This document shows positions 56,734 to 64,000 of a stretch of DNA of 64,000 bases, one piece after another; the stretch's first letter is position 1, and each line of letters begins with the position of its first letter. The notes beneath the pieces are model-generated. The model worked only from the letters and a program-made list of their open reading frames with translations, was not told the origin of the DNA and ran no database searches. Position numbers and translations under genes: made by a program. Source of the DNA: Pseudopithomyces maydicus (lineage: Eukaryota; Ascomycota; Dothideomycetes; Pleosporales; Didymosphaeriaceae); NCBI GenBank assembly GCA_026873275.1, contig JANTUC010000021.1, positions 1 through 64,000 on the forward strand, given 5' to 3'.

Positions 56734-58133
56734 TTATCATCTCTTTAGAATCTGCTTCCCTCCTGGTATTTCCGGCCGAAATTAGGCTTTCTGTGCTGCT
56801 GATTGATTCCGACGAGGAACTCCCTTCGTGCTCGGATTCAGCGCACTCATTCACTACAACTGCGACATTTTCTTGACCATTATTGGCGGTCTCTATTTCA
56901 ATCTACTTTTTCACCTCACCTACGTGCAAGAGTCTTGGATGTGCCTCGTCACTGAGATCCAGCACCCCTAGCAACTCCCCATGCTGTGTCGTGGGTACGC
57001 TTTGTGTGCAGCGATCCGACGAGCCGAGGCCCAACTCCTCGTGAGCCATGCGCTGTAGCTGCAATGTAGAGGCAGCTTGCCATTCAAGGCGTGAATAGGT
57101 ATGACGTGGGTGCTTCCGTCTCTTATCTACGTACGAGACAATTGATACGATGCTAAGATCTAGAGCTAGGAAGATGGTGCCGATAACGAGGATGATAGAT
57201 AGCCCAAGCGGCGCTCAGGAATATTAAGCCGAGACCTGCGTCAGTGCGGTTGAGTTGCGGAATGGGTTGGAAAGCCCAAAGCTCTGCTTGTCTGGTTGGT
57301 GTTGTATAGATGGTTCTGATAAGCTCAGCCAATGTTCTGCAAAGTTAGTTGTAGGCAATTCTTACCCTATCTGATAGTCATCAACTAGATTTTGCTGAGA
57401 CGTAAATTTATCGAGTGACTCCATCGAAAAGTTGACAGGTACTTGATATGTAAAAGACGTGTCAATTTTCGTGGCCACCTCCTCTACATGGTCTTTCCCA
57501 TAATAATAGCGCATGAGGGGAATTTTGGGTGCAGAGTTCACGTAGATCTTGGAAAAGCCTTCAGTGACAAGCGGTGCGCATGAAACAACGTGGCGGAAGT
57601 GAAATCGACTTTTGGGAGGAGTATTGATGCCAAAATGATTGTGGCTATTCAATAGATCCGTATCAAGCACTAGGTTATCTTTGATAAGGCAGATAGCTGG
57701 ATCGAAGGGACAGGAGGTGTTTGAAGTCATCGTGTAGGGAAGCCTCGGTTTGAGACGGCAGTTCTCCGATTGTAATGCACCATTGGTGCTGTAACATTCC
57801 AACGACTGGTCCAAATATGCAGTGAGACGCTGGGCGGAATGCTGTGCGAGGGCCGCAGTAGAGAAGTTCTCGCTGATCGGTTCGATTGAGAAGATGCCGC
57901 AGTTCCTTCCCTTCAACAATACCTCGTTCGCGTTATCTGTAGTGACACGAGAGGAGTAGATGCCTGCCTCAGTAAGCTGGATGCAATTATTGTCAATCAT
58001 GCATGAACGTACCCGAGAGGGAAAAGCCGCTTGCTAGAACCTTCGCCAACACTGCCAGTGGCATGATTCGCCGAAACGGGAAGCCTGGCTTCCTCCAAGC
58101 AAATCCAATCAAAAGAAGATCCCACAGACTCAT
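56734..58133 (-). pseudogene. DUF3176-like fungal membrane protein, degraded
   Basis: Relic of a large fungal membrane protein. Recognisable pieces in order: WRKPGFPFRRIMPLAVLAKV (near 58100-58030); an intron (GTACGT..GAGGCAG) leading to GIYSSRVTTDN; the Cys-bearing ectodomain (SCPFDPAICL, FGINTPPKSRFHFR, CAPLVTEGFS, RYYYGKD); a second intron (57349-57323 or so); RTIYTTPTRQAEL and DAGLGLIFLS. At about 57210 the frame jumps directly to the last membrane helix, LSIILVIGTIFLALDLSIVS, then YSRLEWQAASTLQLQRMAHEE and a PTTQHGELLGVLDLSDEAHP tail. So a large part of the ectodomain is deleted. An in-frame TAG at 56903-56905 interrupts an otherwise coding C-terminus to 56734. The 5' end is also truncated. 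The family name is my best recollection. Confidence 0.7.
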
Positions 58134-58586
58134 CTGTTAGGTAGCAGAATCGTTGGTCTAATCATGGGTAGCGCTGTATATTGGATGCCAAAGCGATTGC
58201 TGCACAGTCCATATTATTCTTAGGTCATTCGTCAACGGACGAATCTGGCCCCTATCTACGAAGAATCTGATGAGCGACGATAAGAGGTAGGAAATTCGGC
58301 TAAATGGGTGGAGCGTTAGCTTACATCTTGAGAAATAGATTATGGGGCGAGACCGATTTCGGAAAAGAGTATTTCCTATACAAGCTAAAAGAGAGCCTGT
58401 CTAGCCCGATTAGGACTAGGCCAAGCCAAGGCCGCGCACTAACACTATTTCAACACTATAATCGGGATAACCTGTACCCACCTTCTTACTCATCTCCTAC
58501 TTCCTCTCGGCCACCTAGGTGACGAGTCCTTTCTACTTCGTGCCTGCACAATAGTTCGACACCCCAGGGCTACACGCAGCATAATT
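58134..58586. other. Intergenic stretch
   Basis: About 450 bp with no supported gene. The missing 5' exons of the DUF3176-like relic are not recognisable here. Confidence 0.4.
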
Positions 58587-60186
58587 ATGCCAGACGGTAG
58601 CGGGACGATTGTCTCTCGCCATTTAGCAATGGCGGCCGAGGAGAAAACGCAGATATGTAAGTGGATGGACGACGTATTTGCCGTGGGTGGTCATGAAGAG
58701 AGCGTCCCAGTACCGATCATCCCGGATGGCTACTCGGCCCGGCCACGGCGTGATAACCTCGAGAAGCGGGATAGAGAGCAGATGTTCTATCACCTCGCAG
58801 CTATGGCCGCAAAGGAGGAGCTACGGCTTCTCGACATTGCTAAGAATGGACCAGCAAATGGAGTGTCTAGGCGAGAAGACGGGCAAGAGCAACAACAACA
58901 CACCTCCACACATGAGGCTTTGACCCTATCCGATCTGGTAGCCCATAACGTGAGTGACGCGACAAGGATGTACGGAAACCCGGCGTTTGGAAGCACCATC
59001 GACCCAACTACACTGCCCATATTCACGAACCACAGTCATTCTCCAGGCGGGGAATATGTAGACGCACTCTCCAGCGTCGACCCCGAGAGCGACGACAAAT
59101 CCGCAGTGGCGACGAGGTGCACCGACTCAAGCCACAGAGATGCGAAGCGTTTGAAGTCGACCGCCGGGCCGAACACGAACACCCCTCATTGGTCACACTA
59201 CCATTCACATGCAGCCGACCCGGTGGAAACGAAAGCGAACATGTCAATTCGGGCACTTGTAGAAAAGCTCGAGATGATATCCTCGGGCGTTGGGGTCGTC
59301 CCGCTAGAGATCAAGGTAAGCCATCCACCCCAATTGCCGAGGGAAGTACTGATGAGGCTACTAGCATATGCTCGCATCAAATGACTCGCCATACGACGAC
59401 ATAAACGATTCACCCCCGCTGCCCGAGGAATGCTACGCGAAAGGTATGTCTGGACGACCGCTAGCCCAAATTTTAACTGAGTATGTGAACCTACGAAGAA
59501 TCCACGAGCGGCGGGGCAACGTATGGGGAGATGAAAGGTCGGTATAGGATTCCGACGTCCATTATCCCCTGCTCCAGCTGGCCATGGCAGACATGAAAGG
59601 GTTCAACGCATATAACATAACAACGCTGTCCCCAACATCTATGGCACTCTCCCCAGCATCTATGGGATTCTATTCGGAATCTGAGGGGGAAGATAAGAGG
59701 GAGGAAACGACGGGTGGAGATTTCGTGGTCGCGTACAGTGAACCGCCCTTCACCTCTCAGAATTGCTATGATCTTCTGGTTTCGCGCGGCCCAATTGAAG
59801 AGTCGTTCGGCATAAACAAAGTTGCGTGGGGACCGCTGCTATACCGGCCAATTGCTCTCCACATCGGGTCGGACCGGAACCGCTTTGTTTGGGTTAGGGC
59901 ATGGATAGAAGGCATTAAAACCCTGTTGAACGGAAGGTTGCCCGAAAAACCTCTGCTTGTACCCGTACTATGCACTTCCCTATCTGGCTGGGATTGCTTT
60001 GTAATCGAGGGCTGTTGGGGGTCTGCGACATCCTTTCACACAAGAAGACATCGTGTGTATGTCGGTGGTGCGCACGGAATCTATGGCTTGTACAAATTGC
60101 TGGCAGCCATCCAAGCCATCTTGGAATGGAGCCTGACAGAAGGGCCTCTCAGCTGGTTGAAGGAAGAACTCTTCACACCGGAGTAG
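58587..60186 (+). CDS. Unknown protein, three exons, one frame break
   Basis: I do not recognise the family. Exon 1 is 58587-59315 (ends PLEIK|GTAAGC), exon 2 59365-59443 (HMLASNDSPYDDIND..), exon 3 from 59499; the introns are 49 and 55 nt. In exon 3 the frame reads GGATYGEMKGRYRIPTSI and then stops at 59591. If one C is added to the C4 run 59566-59569 it continues as LLQLAMADMKGFNAYN and stays open to 60186, joining what otherwise look like two genes into one of about 498 residues. The first half is hydrophilic and charged, with a Gln run and a basic RDAKRLK patch. The second half is more compact, with Trp and Cys residues (GWDCFVIEGCWG, VWVRAWIEGI), probably a folded domain. Alternatively two separate small genes (58587-59591 and 59584-60186). 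Confidence 0.6.
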
Positions 60187-60384
60187 CATGGATGGTAGGG
60201 GAAGGGAGCCCCGCTCGACCATGAAACGAGAAGGCCGACCCGTTCGCTAGAGAAGATGTCTTCGCCTCTAAGTAGTAGGTTAAATAGAGTAGCTAGCTAG
60301 GCTCTAAGTAGTCACATGCGACACGAAAAATGAGAATTTCGTGCGAAAAGCACTTCTCCAGCTACCATTTCCTAATTGATATTG

Positions 60385-61395
60385 CTAGTGATTGATCCTA
60401 CAGACACCCTTTGCAGCCCCCTCATCCACATGTAAACAGTCAATGCAAAGGCCATGACTCTCTTTCAATTTCTCTAGCTTGAAGGTGCGTCGAGACCTAT
60501 ACTTTGGATCCGAATGCCAGCGATAACTACATTGAGACCATTGCTGTGGCATTCGTGGATCTTCCATCCGTTCCAGTGTTTCAACAAGCTGTAACACTGA
60601 ATGATCAAGCATCTGAGTTGGATACACGCGTTCTTTCTGGATCAAAATCAGGTATGCCAAACTATGATAACTGGACCATCCACAGTCGCATTGGCGGTTA
60701 TCTTCTACTCCCGCTTCAGTTGCTCCATCCATTATTATCTGTTGCAACTCCGTACGCATCTTGTTTCGCCGCTCTTCCAGCAAGACTATAACTTGTTGTC
60801 AGCATATGACCTGTGCATTTTGACACAGTCAACACTTGCGCAAAGTTCTCCAAGGAATCCAATTTTCAGTCTCACTATCCATAAGTGCGAGATAAGAGTT
60901 TTGATGGTGCATTATTATCCACCGCGTGACATCACTAAAAGCCTCTGCGTTATCGAACACATACGCAGCGGTCATCAAACGCCCCAGCTCTTGCGCATCC
61001 GTAACCTTTTTGGGGCTTAGCCAGATTGTACTGACATGTTGCATAGCAACCGTGCAGTCGAACTTATCTGCAGCAATAGCGATTTCCAGAATGGATATGG
61101 GGGATAGGGACTTCGGCACTGCCTCGTTACGGAGGTGTAGAACGTTGAAGATAATCTCCAAGGATTGTGCATTCTCTTCTCGCAGTAATATCTCTTTCGG
61201 GATACCCTTCCCAATGTCTTGACCTTCACGAAAATTGGGCCCGAGCAAAGCCGAAAAGTATTTGGAAGCGTTCTTTAGGATGGTCGAGCATACTCTCAAC
61301 CTTGTTTCTTCTGGGCCAACAACGAAGGTAATATCTCCACCTGCGGATATCTCGCTCATAGTTGGGGGTTCTTCTGATTTTCTCTCTGTTGCCAT
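60385..61395 (-). CDS. BTB/POZ-domain protein
   Basis: About 320 residues in two exons: 61395 to about 60837, then from about 60785 to 60385. The N-terminus carries a fungal BTB fold: GGDITFVVGPEETRLRVCSTIL, SKYFSALLGPNFREGQ, LREENAQSLEIIFNVLHLRN and ILEIAIAADKFDC. Fungal BTB proteins of this type serve as protein-protein adaptors, often for Cul3 or as scaffold proteins, with unknown partners. The second exon reads LLEERRNKMRTELQQIIMDG with a Cys-rich CDCGWSSYH..C..C tail. The exact splice sites are uncertain: the best frame-preserving option is a weak GTTGAC donor after LRK with acceptor GTTATAG. Confidence 0.75.
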
Positions 61396-63196
61396 GAGAA
61401 ACGATTGCAATTTCTGGGTTACCGGGCTACCAACCGAGAATGACAATCTAGAAAAAGACCAAGGTGTAAAGTCGAAACAGTGACGTGGCAAGATGGCACA
61501 GTTACAGCCTGATAGCCACAGCTTCCCCGCTTTCGCATGGTGCTCTGAGTGGTTGCGCTTTGACCATGTTGTGTCGCCAAACAAACGTGTACTACTTAAC
61601 AAGACACCAATGACGACGAGCGTTGCGGAACTTACTGACAAGCAAGGAAGTTCTTCTACTTTTAGTACATCGCATTTCTAGGAAAGAGCTCTTGTGTTGA
61701 AGGCAACCTGTTCAATATCTGCCCCCCATGTATGAGAAAGGATCGAATAGGGAGAAATCGTAGCATTGCCGTCTAAGTCGGTCGTGAAACTGGTTTGGGA
61801 ATGGTCGCTTCATTTCAAGAGGCGAATCTTCTCGCGAAATTTTCAAAACAGCATATGCAGTTGCGATAAATTCGAGGTGGCTCAGGATGACAACTAGGGT
61901 GTCTAAACGCGGCAACCCGCTTGTCAGTCATCTATGGCGAAGTCAAAACCAGCAGCCATATAAGAGGTAGAGTATTAGGCCATAACAAAGAGTCCTGTCA
62001 GAGTACAACAAATTGCTGTGGTGCAGGAGGCTGACTGCACAGCCCATCAGCGCAGTGTGACGCGGATAAAATACAGCAATCAACGCATGTTCAAAGCCAC
62101 TAGATTCACGAAAAATATGGTTGCTTCATTTATTGGAAAAGGTAGCAGTAGAGTAGATGACGAAGTAGAGAAGCAACCTGAATGACCGAACATCTGCGCC
62201 GTTGGATATTGATAATGTGTAATGTAGTGTAACAGCTGGGATTTATATTTTTTTCGATTATTCAATTGGGCGGGAAATGAAACATCCTTCTTTTTGTAAC
62301 AGGAAGTATATCATGGTCTCATAGACCTCAGCTGAGGGACGTTTCAAAAACTTTGCATACGACCGAGTAACGCGTGCAGTATATATTCTGCAATGATGTT
62401 GCTATAGTATAAGGTTACAAGAGGTCAGTATAATTACTGATTGGAAAGAGTAACGCTCCTTTATCCAACATACCTATTAATAAAATAAGGTAAGCAAGTA
62501 ACGCTGCACGGACTACTGATGCACATGTATGGCTGTAGGATACATGTCCCCTTAGAGCAATTTATCCGAACTCACTATTCGGCGGCACGGCAGCAAAAAG
62601 GGCACGAAGGATTGAAGATGACGCTGGTTGGATTTCGACCCTGGCTCTGATGTGACACTAGTAGGTGCACCAATGTCATGGAAACAAATCACCTGTCTGC
62701 GTCGGGATTGCCCCAGTTCGCATTAGTAAGATCATTTCCGTCTTGACGTTCTTCTCACAATAGGGAATGCCCTAAAGATTCGTAATTGGTTCTTAAACAA
62801 AATGACTGACCCGTCCATCTGCCATGAAGTTAGTGTGTACTTACATGAATCGTGCGTAGACGGGCTGCAAAGCGGCACTGCTGTGTGATTCTATTGTTAA
62901 AACTGTCTGAGGTCTGATCAGGAAAATCAAAGCTTGCAAATGATATAAAGTGAGACCTATAACAGGCGCTTGTACTTATTCTCAAGATATATACGTATAT
63001 GCCTAAGTAGTAGAACTACTTTCCTGGTAATATGCCGCCCGCATGTACTCCACATGGAATAAGCGGGTGCGGTGATTTGTGGAAGACGACTAGCCTCTCG
63101 GCAGGACTTGCATGTTAAATACCACCCCGTCTCCACAGTTTTTTGTTCTTATGTCTTACATTCACCCTGATTACCGTTCTATCTATCTTGTTCAAG
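61396..63196. other. Gene-free stretch
   Basis: 1.8 kb with no supported coding frame or RNA gene. Confidence 0.45.
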
Positions 63197-64000
63197 ATGC
63201 CTTCTCAAGATTCCAATGCATACGAACTCCAAAACATTCCACCGCTGGCGGCCAATGAGCCTGTTGCGCTTGTGCAACAGAAGTGGAATGATCCGCCTAT
63301 TAACAAATGGCGCATACCAGTTACCTTCATCACGTTCAGCCTGGTTGGCGCTAGCGACGGAGTCTATGGGGCTCTCGTCCCTTCTGTGTGTCTCTTCTTC
63401 ACAACCCTCGAGAGCAGGCTAATCAGAGTCACAGATTCGCGAAAACTTCAATCTTTCTAACACAGTTGTTTCTTTAATTTTCATGACTCCATTTTTCGGG
63501 TACACTATTGCGACCTTGATCGTCTCTAAAGTATGCATGTCGCTAGGGCAGCGTGGCGTTGTCATCATAGGATCTCTGTGCCACCTTGTCTCATTTATCG
63601 TGATGGCTGTCCATCCTCCTCACTTCGCGGCCTACCTTGTGTTTTATGTCTTTGTCGGTATGGGTAACGGACTTCTCGATGCAGCTTGGAATGCATGGAT
63701 TGGTGGTATGGCGAATGCCAACGCGCTCATGGGCCTGCTCCATGCTTTCTACGGCCTCGGTGCTACAGTTAGCCCAACCATCGCAACAAGCATGATCGGG
63801 GCAGGAGTTGGCTGGTGGAACTTCTACTGGACCTTGGTGGGCGCAGCGGCCGTCGAGGTGGCTTGCGCGTCATTCTTCTGGTCTGAAGATGCACAGCAAT
63901 TCCGCAACAATAATCCCAAGTCAGAGTCGAATGGAAAGTCGAGGACAAGAGAGGCCATCAGTAACAATACCACTCTGATGATCGCCCTTTTCCTCTTCGT
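63197..64000 (+). CDS. MFS transporter, BSC6/fucose-permease-like, 5' part
   Basis: Starts MPSQDSNAYELQN at 63197. Exon 1 ends at 63385 (ALVPS), a 49-nt intron (GTGTGT..GTCACAG) follows, and exon 2 from 63435 reads IRENFNLSNTVVSLIF in frame and leaves the window at 64000 still open. Conserved family segments: GASDGVYGALVPS (helix 1), QRGVVIIGSLCHLVSFIVMAVHPP, GMGNGLLDAAWNAWIGGMANAN and GLLHAFYGLGATVSP. These are characteristic of the fungal bypass-of-stop-codon-6 group of major facilitators, whose substrate is unknown. Without splicing, exon 1 would stop soon after 63434. Confidence 0.93.

Noticed and set aside
59584..60186. Independent 200-residue gene
   Set aside because: The upstream exon reads into it if one C is restored at 59566-59569, so a single three-exon gene is more economical; the two-gene reading is noted as alternative.

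Overview
This is nuclear DNA of a filamentous ascomycete (Pezizomycotina). Evidence: short introns of about 45-120 nt with GTRNGT donors and CTAAC or CTGAC branch points, an HET-domain gene, a het-c orthologue, a UstYa-family oxidase, fungal SDR and MFS families, and a DUF3176-type membrane-protein relic. Class or genus cannot be fixed from the sequence. No tRNA, rRNA or CRISPR array was seen.

Layout. Region 1 (1-31 kb) is gene-sparse accessory DNA that looks like a secondary-metabolite neighbourhood. It holds the 5' part of an NRPS (A-T-E-C, running off the left edge), an aldo/keto reductase, an extended SDR, a 1000-residue three-part redox fusion (IDO/PrnB-like haem domain, FAD/NAD(P)H reductase, cytochrome b5), a membrane-anchored nitroreductase facing a DHA2-type MFS exporter, an NmrA-like relic and a small secreted BYS1-like protein. 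Co-regulation of these genes is inference. Region 2 (31.2-32.7 kb) is an AT-rich gene-free block. Region 3 (33-39.3 kb) holds housekeeping genes: a mitochondrial tRNA(Ile)-lysidine-synthase-like gene, hsp10 and het-c.

Region 4 (39.8-43.2 kb) is a compact, divergently arranged fungal RiPP (dikaritin-like) locus: a UstYa/DUF3328 oxidase and a secreted precursor with nine EFAPWYR repeats bounded mostly by Kex2 sites. Region 5 (44-64 kb) holds a mitochondrial carrier, a tiny Kex2-processed cysteine-rich secreted peptide, an SDR, an HET-domain protein, a CBM18 chitin-binding mucin-like protein, a secreted PAF-acetylhydrolase-like esterase, a DUF3176-like pseudogene, an unknown three-exon gene, a BTB/POZ protein and the 5' part of a BSC6-like MFS transporter.

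A technical signal runs through the window. In seven otherwise sound genes, including the essential hsp10, the reading frame breaks at short C (or G) homopolymers, nearly always as one missing base. In the RiPP precursor the sister repeats act as an internal control. This points to homopolymer undercalling in the assembly rather than to widespread pseudogenes. The NmrA-like and DUF3176-like loci have internal deletions as well and look like true relics.
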